A stretch of DNA of 64,000 bases, taken from Chloroflexi bacterium 54-19. Lineage in GTDB: Bacteria > Chloroflexota > Chloroflexia > Chloroheliales > Chloroheliaceae. The DNA lies in assembly GCA_001898225.1 (NCBI GenBank), contig MKTJ01000014.1, forward strand, positions 1 through 64,000, in the 5' to 3' direction. Shown one piece after another: positions 47,268 through 56,842 of the stretch (the stretch's first letter is position 1; each line of letters opens with the position of its first letter). Both the position numbers and the translations under genes were made by a program. The notes beneath the pieces are model-generated. The model made no database searches. It was not told the DNA's origin and worked only from the letters and a program-made list of their open reading frames with translations.

Positions 47268-47308
47268 ATTATAGTTGTACGTTTCTACTATCGTCAATAA
47301 TACTATAA
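47268..47308 (-). promoter_or_regulatory. promoter and candidate operator of the BlaI-type gene
   Basis: On the minus strand TTGACG (47297-47292) and a consensus TATAAT (47273-47268) are 18 bp apart. Overlapping repeats TATAGTA (47307-47301) and GATAGTA (47292-47286), plus the inverted pair TTATAGT (47269-47275) / ACTATAA (47302-47308), bracket the -35. This looks like an autoregulatory site. The leader to the ATG at 47125 would be about 135 nt. Confidence 0.55.
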
Positions 47309-47363
47309 GAGATAAATTGTGGTATTTTTTCAGGATGGCTGGGATTCTTGCGACTTTTCAAAA

Positions 47364-47409
47364 AATACCCCTTACAGGTATTGACAATACCCCTACAGGG
47401 TATTACAAT
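47364..47409 (+). promoter_or_regulatory. csoR promoter with two 19-bp CsoR-type operators
   Basis: TTGACA (47381-47386) and TACAAT (47404-47409) have a 17-bp spacer, close to consensus. Filling the spacer is AATACCC-CTACA-GGGTATT (47386-47404), the A/T-flanked C-run/G-run dyad known for CsoR. A second dyad AATACC-N7-GGTATT (47364-47382) lies exactly 22 bp upstream, two helical turns, overlapping the -35. Copper-free CsoR on both would block polymerase. Confidence 0.82.
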
Positions 47410-47483
47410 CAGGTTGTAATAATTCTTAATTTTGAAAATAAAAAATGATAAACAAACTGGGTAACCAGGAGGATGGAAGTAAG

Positions 47484-47759
47484 ATGGCGTCCTACGACGA
47501 TGATAAACAAAAACTATTAAACCGGTTAAAACGGATTGAAGGACAAACCAGGGGCATCCAGCGGATGGTCCAGGAAGATAAATATTGTGTTGATATTATG
47601 ACCCAGATCTCCAGCATCCAGTCGGCCCTGGAGCAGGTTAGCCTGACTTTGATGGAAGACCATATGCGCCATTGTGTGGCGGAAGCGATCCAGCAGGGTA
47701 ATGGTGACGAAAAAATTACCGAAGTAGTCAATGTCCTTAAACGTTACGCCAAAGCCTGA
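47484..47759 (+). CDS. csoR: CsoR-family copper-sensing repressor
   Basis: 91 aa from ATG 47484, which has AGGAGG at 47468-47473; the frame opens earlier at 47445 but that start lacks a ribosome site. It is an all-helical DUF156 protein with RLKRIEGQTRGIQRMV. The copper ligands are Cys35 in KYCVDI and His60/Cys64 in HMRHCVAEA, the C-H-C set of CsoR, which separates it from nickel or formaldehyde sensors of the family. Cu(I) binding should release it from the twin operators upstream. It leads the copper operon with the YHS protein, copA and copZ. Confidence 0.92.
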   Translation: MASYDDDKQKLLNRLKRIEGQTRGIQRMVQEDKYCVDIMTQISSIQSALEQVSLTLMEDHMRHCVAEAIQQGNGDEKITEVVNVLKRYAKA

Positions 47760-47919
47760 TTAATTCCTCAGCTTAATTTAAGGACTAATTAGTCAGCCGT
47801 TTGTTGTTGATTACTACAGGCGATAGTATTTTGATTGTAGTAATTTTCAAAAACAACTCTGGTAAGTAAAAGTCAGTTTCTATATTTGAAAACAAGTTTG
47901 AAGTAATAGGAGAAATGAA

Positions 47920-48111
47920 ATGGCACAGGTTACAGACCCGGTTTGTGGAATGTTGGTGGATACAACTTCCGCCAAACACCAATCGGAATACCAGGGGCAG
48001 ACTTACTACTTCTGCGCGCCGGGTTGCAAAAAAGCTTTCGATAAAGAACCCGAAAAGTACCTGGAACAGGGCAATTCGGCCACCGGTGACCACGCCGGTC
48101 ACCAGCACTAA
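47920..48111 (+). CDS. YHS-domain metal-binding protein
   Basis: 63 aa; AGGAG lies 7 nt before the ATG. The YHS domain covers nearly the whole chain: VTDPVCGMLVD, then YQGQTYYFCAPGCKKAFDKE, with Cys9, Cys32 and Cys36 as likely metal-binding residues. The His-rich tail GDHAGHQH adds potential metal ligands. YHS domains are common beside or inside copper and heavy-metal ATPases. Here it sits between csoR and copA and may help deliver or buffer copper. Cytoplasmic. Confidence 0.9.
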   Translation: MAQVTDPVCGMLVDTTSAKHQSEYQGQTYYFCAPGCKKAFDKEPEKYLEQGNSATGDHAGHQH

Positions 48112-48116
48112 TCAGC

Positions 48117-48154
48117 AGGCCGGGCAGTTTTATTTAATGCTTCCTGCCCGGCCT
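48117..48154 (+). other. strong hairpin between the YHS gene and copA
   Basis: AGGCCGGGCAG (48117-48127) and CTGCCCGGCCT (48144-48154) form a perfect 11-bp stem with a 16-nt AT-rich loop, directly after the YHS stop. No T-tract follows, so it is more likely an mRNA-stability or processing element, or a partial attenuator, than a full terminator. Confidence 0.55.
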
Positions 48155-48308
48155 AGCCAAAGTAACTGTTTATGTAGTTTCGAAACGAAATTTGAAAAAG
48201 CGCCAGGTTAATCTTTAAAAATTTTGACCAAACTAATAACAGAAAGCTTGCGGAATTACCCTCTCTTTAAGCTATTAGTTTCATCTATTAAGAAAGTAAG
48301 GACGAGAA

Positions 48309-51300
48309 ATGCCTGAAAATCATTTGGCTTCTCAAACTCAGGATAGTTTAAATAAAAATAATATAGACCGGAACAATCCCGCAAACCCGGCAGGAGCAAC
48401 CGTTACCCTCGATATTGAAGGAATGACCTGCGCCAGTTGTGTCAACCGGATTGAAAAAAAGCTTTCTAAAGTAGCCGGGGTGTCGAGCGTTAACGTCAAT
48501 TTGGCGACCGAAAAAGGGACCGTAACCTACGACCCGACTCAGGTGGACCCGGAGAGGTTAGTAAAATCAGTCGAAGCAACCGGGTACAAGGCTGTTCCCC
48601 TGGAAATAGAAAAGCCGAAAACCGCTCCCGCACAACCTCAAATACCGGTCGTTATTAATCCTGCCCCTGTAGGGACCGGTCCTGCGAGTAAAGCTGCAAA
48701 AGAAGAAAATACAGCCGAGACCGTCCCGGCCAACCGGAGCGTTGAACTGGACATCGAAGGGATGACCTGCGCCAGTTGTGTCAACCGGATTGAGCGTAAA
48801 GTCAAGAAACTTGAAGGCATCCAGAAAGCAAATGTCAATTTGGCAACCGAACGCGGGTCTATTACCTTTGACCCCGCGAAAGTGCAGCTTCCCAAGATAG
48901 TTGAAGCAATCGAGAACGCTGGTTATAAAGTCCAGCCTTACGCTGAAGAAAATTTAAATGAGCCGGCACCACCGGTCGTCCCACAAACCAGCCAGGCATT
49001 GCCTTATACGCCTCCGGCGGCAGATGGTTCTACTTATGACTTTGACGGTATTCGCACCAGCAACCGGGAAACCTTAAACACGCCTTCTAACCCGGTCCCA
49101 TCCGTAACGGTTGCTCCTGAAGCTGAGGAACCGCCTGACCGCAACACTTTGCGCAGGCAAAAAGAGATCGCCCGGCGGCGCAACCTTTTAATTTTAAGTT
49201 TTGTCCTGACCGTGCCGGTCTTCGTCATCAATATGTTCGGCATGGACTGGCTGGATGCCCGGCCCCGCGACTGGCTTTTGTTCGCCCTTACCACACCGGT
49301 CTGGGCCATTGTAGGCTGGGAATTCCACCGGGTTGCCCTTAAAACCGCCCGTCATTTATCGGCCAACATGGACACCCTTATTTCAATGGGTTCGACCGTG
49401 GCTTATTTCTATAGCCTTTGGCTGCTACTGGCCGGGAATAATTACAACACCGGAAGAATGGGGAGCGGGCCGACCGGTGGCCCGGCTATCACCTACTTTG
49501 AAACAACTGCCCTGATAATCACCTTGATTTACCTGGGCAAGTTTTTGGAAGTGGTCGCCAAAGGCCGCACCGGTGAAGCTATCCGCAAGCTGATGGGTTT
49601 GCAGGCCAAAACAGCCCGCGTTATTCGTGACAGCCAGGAACTGGACTTACCCCTAGCTCAAGTGGTTGTGGGTGACCTGGTATTGGTGCGCCCAGGTGAA
49701 AAGATACCCGTGGACGGTATTGTTGAAACGGGCCGCAGCAGCGTGGACGAAAGCATGGTAACAGGAGAAAGTCTTCCGGTCGAAAAAGAGCCTGGTGACA
49801 AAGTTATCGGTGCAACCGTCAACCAGAAAGGTTTACTCCGGGTGCGGGCCAACCGGGTCGGGCGGGATACCGTCCTGGCCCAGATTATCCGGTTGGTTGA
49901 ACAGGCCCAGGGGAGTAAAGCCCCGATTCAGCGCCTGGCCGATACAATCAGCGGTATCTTCGTGCCGGTTGTAATCCTGATAGCTGTCCTTAGTTTCGTG
50001 GGCTGGTTGTTGACCGGCCATAACTTTCAGGCCGCCCTTTTACCGGCGGTTGCAGTGCTGGTGGTAGCCTGCCCCTGTGCACTCGGTCTGGCTACCCCAA
50101 CCGCTATAATGGTCGGTACGGGGGTCGGGGCCAAGAAGGGCATCCTGATTAAAGGCGGCGAAAGCCTGGAACGTTCTCGCAAAATCCAGGCGGTCATCCT
50201 TGATAAGACCGGCACTCTAACCAAAGGCAAGCCCGAAGTGACCGACGTTGCCGGTTTTGAAGGGTTACAACAGAGCGCGGTCCTGAAACTGGCCGCCCTG
50301 GTCGAAAAAGGGAGCGAGCATCCTTTAGGTGACGCAATTGTGCGAGGAGCGCGCTCCCAGGGCCTTGAACTCGATTTTCCCGCCGAACAGGCCCAGGATT
50401 TCCAGAGCTTCACCGGGGCAGGAGTAGGAGCGACCATCCAGGGTATGGGCATCCTGGTCGGCACCCGCCAGTTAATGGCCCAAAACGGCGTTACAGTGGG
50501 GCCGGAAGCCGAGGACCGCATGAGCGGCCTGGAAAGCCAGGGCAAAACAGTTATGCTGGTAGCTCGCCGCCTGTCCGGGGATAGTTTTGAACTGGTGGGA
50601 CTTGTCGCGGTAGCCGATACCATCAAAGAAGGCAGCGCCGAGGCCGTGACCGAACTTAAACGGCTGGGAATCGAACCGGTTATGATGACCGGTGACAACC
50701 GCCGTACCGCCCAGGCTATCGCGGCCCAGGCCGGCATCGAACGGGTCTTTGCCGAAGTTCAGCCCGGCGACAAGGCGGCCATGGTCCGGCAGTTGCAGGG
50801 AGAAGGTAAGGTCGTGGCGATGGTGGGTGACGGCATCAACGACGCCCCGGCCCTGGCCCAGGCTGACGTCGGAATGGCTATCGGGACAGGCACCGACATT
50901 GCGATGGAAGCCGCCGACATTACCCTGATGCATGGTGACGTACGGACAATCGCAACCGCCATCACGCTGTCGAAAGCGACCATGCGCAAAATCAAGCAGA
51001 ACTTGTTCTGGGCCTTCTTCTACAACGTGCTGCTGATACCGCTGGCTATCCTGGGCATAATCAACCCCATCCTGGCAGCAGGAGCCATGGCTATCAGCAG
51101 CGTGTCGGTAGTATCGAACTCGCTCTTGCTAAACCGGTTTGGCGGGCGGCGCAGTGGGCCATTAACTCCGGCCGAGAAATGGGCCGAGCGCAAAACGCTG
51201 GCCTGGCAACTCGGCTTATTGGTGGCACTGCTGGGCCTGGTTGGCCTGATCGGGTGGCAGGCTTTCGAAAGCATCACGCGCCCTGCCGATAACATGCCTG

Positions 51301-52181
51301 TTACCACCCCGGCGGTAGTCGAGGAACCGGACCTTATCCCGGCGGCAAACGTAGTATCCTTCCCGGCAGACTACACCGTAGGCAACACCCGGATTGAAGT
51401 CAGTACCTTCCCGACCCAGGTCCAACCCAACCAACCGGCGCTGCTGATCTTCCGCCTGACCGACACTCGGACCGGCCAACCGGTTACGGCGCAAGGTTTA
51501 CAGCTTCTACATACCCAGTTGATGCACCTGATTGTGGTGAACAGCGATAATACCTTCTTCCGGCACTTGCACCCGGAAGGAACTAACCAGGGCCTTTACA
51601 CCTTCACAGTAACCTTCCCGGCCGATGGGCAGTACCGGGTTTACAATGAGTTCGAACTTGCCGGCGGCCAGCCGAACGGCCAGTCAATTCTCTACCGTCA
51701 CGATTTCACAGTCGGGCAGGGGAATAACAACGCAAGCCCAACCCTGGCGGCAGGTGGTCAGACGGTTCAGCAATTAAGCGGCCTTAAAGTGACGCTGGAA
51801 AAACCGGCCCAAATCAAAGCGGGTCAGGCAGCCGAAATGGTGTTCAAATTCGAGAAGGATGGACAGCCTTTTCAGGGCTTGGAACCTTACCTGGGTGAAC
51901 CGAGCCACATGATTGTGATCGGTCAGGACGGCAATTCCTTCCGCCACCTCCACGGGCATGTTCCCGGAGCCGCGCCCATGAGTGAGAACGCGATGGATGC
52001 TACACCGTCCCAGGGACAGGGCCAGGACACGATGAATGGCGAAACCGCCTCAAACGTGCGCTACGGCCCCGAAGTCGCCTATGATTTGAAATTCGACCAG
52101 GCCGGTAAATATCAAATCTGGGCAGAGTTCCAGTACCAGGGTAAGGTTATAACCTTCGCTTACGTGCTGGATGTTGTCTAA
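48309..52181 (+). CDS. copA: Cu(I) P1B-type ATPase with extra C-terminal extracytoplasmic domain
   Basis: 1290 aa, against about 750-850 for usual CopA. Two N-terminal HMA domains carry GMTCASC (Cys41/Cys44 and Cys154/Cys157). The ATPase core has the transport motif CPC near 588-590, DKTGTLT near 632 with the phosphorylated Asp, HP in GSEHPLGD, and GDGINDAP near 840. After the normal last helix pair an additional hydrophobic helix (about 964-986) should place the final ~300 residues outside. That region holds two related beta-domains with LMHLIVV...FRHLHPEG and PSHMIVIG...[10 protein letters not shown]. It exports Cu(I) from the cytoplasm; the outer part may accept the ion. The gene is followed by copZ. 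Confidence 0.93.
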   Translation: MPENHLASQTQDSLNKNNIDRNNPANPAGATVTLDIEGMTCASCVNRIEKKLSKVAGVSSVNVNLATEKGTVTYDPTQVDPERLVKSVEATGYKAVPLEIEKPKTAPAQPQIPVVINPAPVGTGPASKAAKEENTAETVPANRSVELDIEGMTCASCVNRIERKVKKLEGIQKANVNLATERGSITFDPAKVQLPKIVEAIENAGYKVQPYAEENLNEPAPPVVPQTSQALPYTPPAADGSTYDFDGIRTSNRETLNTPSNPVPSVTVAPEAEEPPDRNTLRRQKEIARRRNLLILSFVLTVPVFVINMFGMDWLDARPRDWLLFALTTPVWAIVGWEFHRVALKTARHLSANMDTLISMGSTVAYFYSLWLLLAGNNYNTGRMGSGPTGGPAITYFETTALIITLIYLGKFLEVVAKGRTGEAIRKLMGLQAKTARVIRDSQELDLPLAQVVVGDLVLVRPGEKIPVDGIVETGRSSVDESMVTGESLPVEKEPGDKVIGATVNQKGLLRVRANRVGRDTVLAQIIRLVEQAQGSKAPIQRLADTISGIFVPVVILIAVLSFVGWLLTGHNFQAALLPAVAVLVVACPCALGLATPTAIMVGTGVGAKKGILIKGGESLERSRKIQAVILDKTGTLTKGKPEVTDVAGFEGLQQSAVLKLAALVEKGSEHPLGDAIVRGARSQGLELDFPAEQAQDFQSFTGAGVGATIQGMGILVGTRQLMAQNGVTVGPEAEDRMSGLESQGKTVMLVARRLSGDSFELVGLVAVADTIKEGSAEAVTELKRLGIEPVMMTGDNRRTAQAIAAQAGIERVFAEVQPGDKAAMVRQLQGEGKVVAMVGDGINDAPALAQADVGMAIGTGTDIAMEAADITLMHGDVRTIATAITLSKATMRKIKQNLFWAFFYNVLLIPLAILGIINPILAAGAMAISSVSVVSNSLLLNRFGGRRSGPLTPAEKWAERKTLAWQLGLLVALLGLVGLIGWQAFESITRPADNMPVTTPAVVEEPDLIPAANVVSFPADYTVGNTRIEVSTFPTQVQPNQPALLIFRLTDTRTGQPVTAQGLQLLHTQLMHLIVVNSDNTFFRHLHPEGTNQGLYTFTVTFPADGQYRVYNEFELAGGQPNGQSILYRHDFTVGQGNNNASPTLAAGGQTVQQLSGLKVTLEKPAQIKAGQAAEMVFKFEKDGQPFQGLEPYLGEPSHMIVIGQDGNSFRHLHGHVPGAAPMSENAMDATPSQGQGQDTMNGETASNVRYGPEVAYDLKFDQAGKYQIWAEFQYQGKVITFAYVLDVV
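48423..48793 (+). repeat. internal duplication of the CopA metal-binding domain
   Basis: A 32-bp stretch coding for [10 protein letters not shown] is identical at 48423-48454 and 48762-48793, and flanking parts of the two HMA domains are also close. The DNA identity exceeds what protein constraint needs, suggesting a recent duplication or gene conversion within the gene. Confidence 0.7.
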
Positions 52182-52292
52182 GCCTCCGGCCCCTTAGGGG
52201 AACCGGAAGAAACCACAGCAATAAGTTTTGTAAAAAGACACTATTTTAGAGAACCTAACTTAGATTAGATTAGAAAGGAAAAAGGAACGGAA

Positions 52293-52565
52293 ATGCAGGA
52301 ATTAACCTTTGACGTGCCGGGAGTAAGTTGCCAGCATTGCATCAACTCGATTACGAAAGCCACCAAAGAATTGGGGGTAAGCGATGTAATAGTAGATTTG
52401 CCCAGCAAGAAGGTGTTTGTAGCCTTCGACCCGGCGACCGTAACCGAACCGGCTATTAAGAGTGCCATTGAAGATGAAGGTTACGATATTACCGGTGAGG
52501 AGAGCGGTAACACCATCCCGGCCGAGGGGCAGGGTAAGAAAACCTTTAATCTGAAATCCCTCTAA
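52293..52565 (+). CDS. copZ: copper chaperone, HMA domain
   Basis: 90 aa. A single ferredoxin-like HMA domain covers about residues 1-68, with the copper-binding pair in GVSCQHC (Cys13, Cys16) and the usual VDLPSKKVFVAFDP strand. A short Gly/Lys-rich tail follows. It would carry Cu(I) in the cytoplasm to the HMA domains of CopA. The loop is SCQHC rather than MTCxxC; the His next to Cys16 is common in CopZ-type chaperones. It follows copA by 111 bp and precedes a terminator. Confidence 0.9.
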   Translation: MQELTFDVPGVSCQHCINSITKATKELGVSDVIVDLPSKKVFVAFDPATVTEPAIKSAIEDEGYDITGEESGNTIPAEGQGKKTFNLKSL

Positions 52566-52957
52566 TATACCCTTTTCTAAGTTCAAAAGACTTACCGGCC
52601 GGCTGACCATTCAATCGGGCGGCCGGTAACACGTTTTATCTTTTATTTACTCCAAAAATTATTAACTCTACTTAGCCCTTATTCAAAATGGTATAACCAG
52701 GGAACTTAAGCCAGGGCCTGATGCTAACTTTTTATGACTATTTTTGTACAGCCCGAACTTTGTTTATCTTTACTGCGCCGGGTGATTTGCGAAGTCCGTT
52801 TTTTAAGGTAGTAAAAGTTGATTCTCCTGAACCCCGGGTTTCGCAGAAGGCTAATGACGGGGAAGTATTGATGTATGAAAACATGGCCATTCTTTCAAGT
52901 TCCACCACAAAAATTATATTAAACAAATATATTTATTAGAGAAAGAGAAAAGATGTA
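52566..52957. other. intergenic region between copZ and the second copper ATPase
   Basis: 392 bp without a convincing gene. Besides the terminator at 52592-52640, the rest is AT-rich and should contain the promoter of the following ATPase. A 72-codon open frame at 52721-52939 has no ribosome site and no recognisable content. No second CsoR-type dyad like those at 47364-47404 was noticed. Confidence 0.5.
52592..52640 (+). terminator. terminator after copZ
   Basis: TTACCGGCCG (52592-52601) and CGGCCGGTAA (52620-52629) form a perfect 10-bp stem with an 18-nt loop, followed by the T-rich CACGTTTTATCTTTTATTT. It ends the csoR-YHS-copA-copZ unit. Confidence 0.75.
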
Positions 52958-55444
52958 ATGAAAACGGTAACAATTCCGGTTAAAGGACTAAATTTCGCCG
53001 GTTGCGCTCGCGAAATCGAAAAAAGGTTGGACCAGGTAGAGGGAATAACCAGGGTTGAGGCCAGCTATGTCACTCAAACCGCTACCATTTCTTTCCAGGA
53101 AAATAAAGTAGATGAAACCCGGTTAAGAGAAATGCTAAAAGATTGCGGTTTCGCCTGTGGTGAGCCGGTTTCGCTCACTTCAAGCGTCACTGTGCATGAC
53201 CATATGGCCCATCAACAACACGGTATGGAAGGGGCAGTAGCGGTTAAAACAGAAGTGAATAAGTCACCTGCCGAGATAAAAACCTCTGAAGTGCAAGGGC
53301 CGCACCAGGCGCACGCTCATCACCCTGGGATGAGCATGGCCGCCCCCGGTACGGCGCAGGCAGGAGCAGAACATAAGGGAATGACCCACGATATGATGGG
53401 GCACGATATGAGTGACCCAGCCATGGCCCGCGCTATGGAAGCCGATATGCGCAACCGCTTCTTCCTCTCCCTTGTGCTAACTATCCCGGTGGTACTCTAT
53501 TCGCCGCTCGGGGCAAACATCTTTGGCCTGCACCTTCCCACTCCCTTTGGCATAAATCCTAACTGGGTTTTGCTGGCCCTTTCCACCCCGGTGGTGTGGT
53601 GGGGCGGTTGGATCTTCCATTCGGGAGCCTGGCGGGCTTTGCGTAACCGCACTCTTAACATGAATGTGCTGGTCAGCCTGGGCGTACTGGTGGCTTACCT
53701 GTTTAGCCTTTTCGTTACCTTTTTTGCGCCCCAGGTGGAAACCAGCTATGACGCCGCTGCCATGCTCGTTACTTTCGTTTTATTCGGCCACTGGATGGAA
53801 ATGCGCAGCCGCCGGGGTTCTTCGGATGCCCTTAATGCCCTGTTGCGGCTGGCGCCCTCCCAGGCTAACCTGCTTGGACCCCAGGGAGAGGTGCGGATGG
53901 TTCCGGTGGAAGAGGTGAAAGTAGAAGACTTGCTGCTCATCCGGCCTGGTGAGAAAGTGCCCGTGGACGGGCTGGTGACTGAAGGTGAAAGCGCGGTGGA
54001 CGAAAGCATGGTCACAGGCGAAAGCCTGCCAGTAACCAAGAAAGCCGGCGAGGAAGTGATCGGCGGAACGGTTAACGGTTCGGGATCTTTGCGTATACGC
54101 GCAACCAAGGTGGGCAGCGAAACGGCCCTGGCCCAGATCGTCCAGCTGGTCCAGACCGCTCAGAACTCCAAAGCCCCGGCCCAGCGGCTGGCCGACAAAG
54201 CCGCCGAATGGCTGGTGCTGCTGGCGGTGGGTGCGGGCCTGCTGACCTTCCTGGTCTGGTTCTTTGTCATCGGAGAGTCAGCCCTCTTTGCCATGACGTT
54301 AGCTGTTACCGCAATCGTGATCGCCTGCCCCGATGCGCTCGGGCTGGCTACCCCTACCGCCGTAGCGGTCGGGACCGGGATCGGGGCGAGGAACGGTATT
54401 CTCATCAAGAATGCGACTGCCCTGGAACAGGCTTCGCGGATTCAGGCCATTATATTTGACAAGACCGGCACCCTCACGGAGGGCAAACCGGCCGTCACCG
54501 ACCTGATCCTCTTAGGTGAGGCCAGCATAAGTTTGGAACCAGGAAAAGCTCTGAACGAGAACGGTTTGTTGCAGGTTGCGGCGGCGGTTGAAGCCGATTC
54601 GGAACACCCCCTGGCTCGAACTATCGTGGAAGATGCCCAGGCCCGGCGGTTGCCCCCTTTGCCATCCAGCCGGTTCCAATCAATAGCCGGTGGCGGGGTT
54701 GCAGCCGAGGTTATGGGTCAAGCGGTGCTGATCGGTACTCCCAGGCTGTTAGCTTCCGGGGGTATCCAGCTCGAAAACGGCGCCCTTGAAAAGTTAGCGG
54801 AACTGCAAAAGCAAGGAAAAACTGTCATGGTAGTTGCCGTGGAAAATGCGCCGGTTGGTCTAATCGCCGTTGCCGACCGGGTACGCCCTACCTCCAGGCA
54901 AGCCCTCAACGAATTAAAGGGGCTGGGTATCCAGGTTGCCATGCTGACCGGAGATAACCGGGGAACCGGCGAAGCGGTTGGCCGGGAACTGGGGATCGAA
55001 CCGGAGCGCGTCTTTGCCGAAGTCTTACCCAAAGACAAAGCCGCTTACGTCAAGAAACTCCAGGGTGAGGGTCTATTTACCGCGATGGTGGGTGACGGGG
55101 TAAACGATGCGCCGGCGCTGGCCCAGGCCGACCTGGGCATAGCCATCGGGGCAGGCACCGGCGTAGCTATCGAAACGGCTGAGGTAGTCCTGATGCGGAG
55201 CGACCCTTTGGACGTGCTGGCCGCCATCCGCCTTTCCAAAGCGACTGTTCGAAAGATGAAGCAAAACCTCTTCTGGGCAGCGATTTATAACCTTGTAGCC
55301 ATCCCAGTGGCAGCCGGGGTGCTTTACCCACTCGGTATCCTTCTGCGGCCGGAAGTTGGGGCGTTGGCGATGAGCGCCAGCTCGATAACAGTTGCTACTA
55401 ACGCCGTACTGCTTAAAAGAGAAGAAAAGAAGTTAAGATCCTAG
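52958..55444 (+). CDS. P1B-type heavy-metal ATPase with CPD motif, CopB-like
   Basis: 828 aa. The N-terminal HMA-like fold is degenerate: GLNFAGC keeps Cys16 but has Phe13 where the first Cys should be. A His/Met-rich stretch follows at about 85-160 ([34 protein letters not shown]). The core has DKTGTLT near 500, EHPLARTI and [16 protein letters not shown]. The transmembrane transport motif reads [11 protein letters not shown] (near 455), so CPD replaces CPC. The His/Met-rich N-terminus resembles CopB-type pumps (CPH), so copper or another soft metal is likely; ion and direction are not certain. It is separated from copZ by a terminator, so it probably has its own promoter. Confidence 0.9.
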   Translation: MKTVTIPVKGLNFAGCAREIEKRLDQVEGITRVEASYVTQTATISFQENKVDETRLREMLKDCGFACGEPVSLTSSVTVHDHMAHQQHGMEGAVAVKTEVNKSPAEIKTSEVQGPHQAHAHHPGMSMAAPGTAQAGAEHKGMTHDMMGHDMSDPAMARAMEADMRNRFFLSLVLTIPVVLYSPLGANIFGLHLPTPFGINPNWVLLALSTPVVWWGGWIFHSGAWRALRNRTLNMNVLVSLGVLVAYLFSLFVTFFAPQVETSYDAAAMLVTFVLFGHWMEMRSRRGSSDALNALLRLAPSQANLLGPQGEVRMVPVEEVKVEDLLLIRPGEKVPVDGLVTEGESAVDESMVTGESLPVTKKAGEEVIGGTVNGSGSLRIRATKVGSETALAQIVQLVQTAQNSKAPAQRLADKAAEWLVLLAVGAGLLTFLVWFFVIGESALFAMTLAVTAIVIACPDALGLATPTAVAVGTGIGARNGILIKNATALEQASRIQAIIFDKTGTLTEGKPAVTDLILLGEASISLEPGKALNENGLLQVAAAVEADSEHPLARTIVEDAQARRLPPLPSSRFQSIAGGGVAAEVMGQAVLIGTPRLLASGGIQLENGALEKLAELQKQGKTVMVVAVENAPVGLIAVADRVRPTSRQALNELKGLGIQVAMLTGDNRGTGEAVGRELGIEPERVFAEVLPKDKAAYVKKLQGEGLFTAMVGDGVNDAPALAQADLGIAIGAGTGVAIETAEVVLMRSDPLDVLAAIRLSKATVRKMKQNLFWAAIYNLVAIPVAAGVLYPLGILLRPEVGALAMSASSITVATNAVLLKREEKKLRS

Positions 55445-55483
55445 GCTGTTATTGGGTAGGACGCATATTGGAACCAAAAGCAT

Positions 55484-55545
55484 CGGTTTGTATTCAAAAT
55501 AACTAACGGTAGTTTTGAATACGAACCGGGCTTTATTTTTATTCC
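55484..55545 (+). terminator. terminator of the CPD-type ATPase gene
   Basis: A 16-bp stem, CGGTTTGTATTCAAAA (55484-55499) with TTTTGAATACGAACCG (55513-55528), has one G-T wobble and a 13-nt loop, and is followed by GGCTTTATTTTTATT. It lies about 40 bp past the stop. Confidence 0.88.
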
Positions 55546-55549
55546 TTCT

Positions 55550-55732
55550 TAAAAGGATTACAAATGGCCGAAAATCAATCCCTCGTTTTCTTTCAGGGTT
55601 TGCTTCAGGTCAGGACCCCAAACCCTGTCCCTTAAGCGCGGCTTTGTTGGCCTCTACCCCCTGGGCATAAGGTAAATTAACCTTTTTGCCAAACCCATAG
55701 GACGTAATATCGTTCAAGTGGGCTTCAACCAT
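55550..55732 (-). pseudogene. decayed DUF302-family gene
   Basis: From an ATG at 55732 with AGGAGG at 55745-55740, the frame reads 40 residues (MVEAHLNDITSYGFGKKVNL, then PYAQGVEANKAALKGQGLGS) and stops at TGA 55612-55610. This fits the start of DUF302 proteins (YGFGxTVxLPYxxAVExxKxALK). Past the stop, the shifted frame gives DLKQTLKE and the original frame gives RGIDFRPFVIL, the next conserved blocks of that family, with about 4 residues missing. So indels destroyed the gene. It is then truncated into the ATPase terminator. DUF302 genes commonly accompany heavy-metal genes. The intact ribosome site suggests recent loss, or a retained 40-residue peptide. Confidence 0.7.
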
Positions 55733-55978
55733 GGTGGTTCCTCCTGTAACATACATAATAAAGGGAAAGGGATCAAGGTTGTCCAGGCTATCCCGGTTTC
55801 CTTAACCCCTTTCTTACGGTTCATGTTCTTTTCTATCAACCTTCAAAGGAACCCATTACAGGTAAACTAACGGGTATAAACATTCCTTCCAGGTGTTCAG
55901 GGCTTGGCTACCGGTGGGTTCTGCTTAGCCGGTTTACCCCTCAAAGTTCTTATCCTCCTGGCCTATATTAGCTTATTA

Positions 55979-56842
55979 CTAACCAAAATCAACCATCTGG
56001 ATAAATTTACCGTGCCAGGTATGGTACCAGACCTGCCCGGTGTAACCGTTGACACTCAACATTCCGCTGGTTGTACCGTTGGTTTCAACGTCAACGGTAT
56101 AATAGCCGGGAAATTCGTCGGCGGTAGAGGTGGCTTTAACACCCGGATAAACCTTATCCAGGTAAGCCTGGGCTGCCTGCAACGCTTGTTGGGCTGTAAA
56201 CGGCATTTTACCGGGTTGGTAGGTGGCAGGACTTAGCGGGTATTGACCACCCTTCATCGGATTTCCCCAGTTCAGCATACCGTAGCCGCCCATCATTCCT
56301 CCACCACCAATGCAAATGGGATCATTACCCGGCATATGACCGTAAAGAAGGTTCCACATCATATCTGGACCGGGCTCACGGTAGGCTGTTTTCGTTACCG
56401 GGTTTACCAGCAGTTCGAAGGCGCCAACTCCCATAGTATTATCCTTGATAGCCACATAAGCGTTATTATCGAAGATCATTATTTCATCTATCACCAGCTT
56501 AGTGTTGTTGTTATAAAAGCTTGCCAGGTATTGTGAAGCCGCATTTTTAGCTTCATCTACTGTTAATGGCTGGCTTGTCGGATTAGCGGTATTGGACGGG
56601 TAATTTCCCATCATACCACCTGGGCCATAGCCATTACCACCATTCATCATCCCGCCCCGGCCATAACCGTTTCCTCCATTCATCATCCCACCGCCCTGCC
56701 TCATGCCGCCTGGCCCGTAACCATTGTTACCAGGGGTAGCGCCGCCGGTCTGGGCAAAGACCACCGCAGCAGGGCCCATGGTAAAGGTAAGGAGCGCTAC
56801 CAGGGCCAGGGTACCGGTTATAAGCAACAAACTTTTTCGCAT
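55979..56842 (-). CDS. secreted Met/Gly-rich protein with PepSY-like domains
   Basis: 287 aa. A signal peptide (about 1-30, LALVALLTF...VVFAQ) predicts export. A low-complexity region (about 35-80) repeats MMNGGNGYG(P/R)GG, and the same tandem is visible in DNA at about 56625-56725. Two PepSY-like alpha/beta units follow: TVDEAKNAASQYLASFYNN... and FTAQQALQAAQAYLDKVYPG...YYTVDVETNG. Methionine clusters (GGGMMGGYGM) suggest extracytoplasmic Cu(I) binding, an inference from the copper island next door. It is oriented toward the second ATPase and ends 535 bp from it. Imperfect repeats at 57019-57059 may control it. Confidence 0.78.
   Translation of the reverse strand: MRKSLLLITGTLALVALLTFTMGPAAVVFAQTGGATPGNNGYGPGGMRQGGGMMNGGNGYGRGGMMNGGNGYGPGGMMGNYPSNTANPTSQPLTVDEAKNAASQYLASFYNNNTKLVIDEIMIFDNNAYVAIKDNTMGVGAFELLVNPVTKTAYREPGPDMMWNLLYGHMPGNDPICIGGGGMMGGYGMLNWGNPMKGGQYPLSPATYQPGKMPFTAQQALQAAQAYLDKVYPGVKATSTADEFPGYYTVDVETNGTTSGMLSVNGYTGQVWYHTWHGKFIQMVDFG

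Larger units (their letters stand above)
55445..55978. other. intergenic region with terminator and gene remnant
   Basis: It contains the ATPase terminator (55484-55545) and the decayed DUF302 gene (55550-55732), both listed separately. The part 55745-55978 is otherwise blank to my reading, apart from being the 3' flank of the next minus-strand gene. Confidence 0.6.

Noticed and set aside
52721-52939. 72-codon open frame between copZ and the second ATPase
   Set aside because: No ribosome site, no known motif; the region is better explained as promoter and leader.
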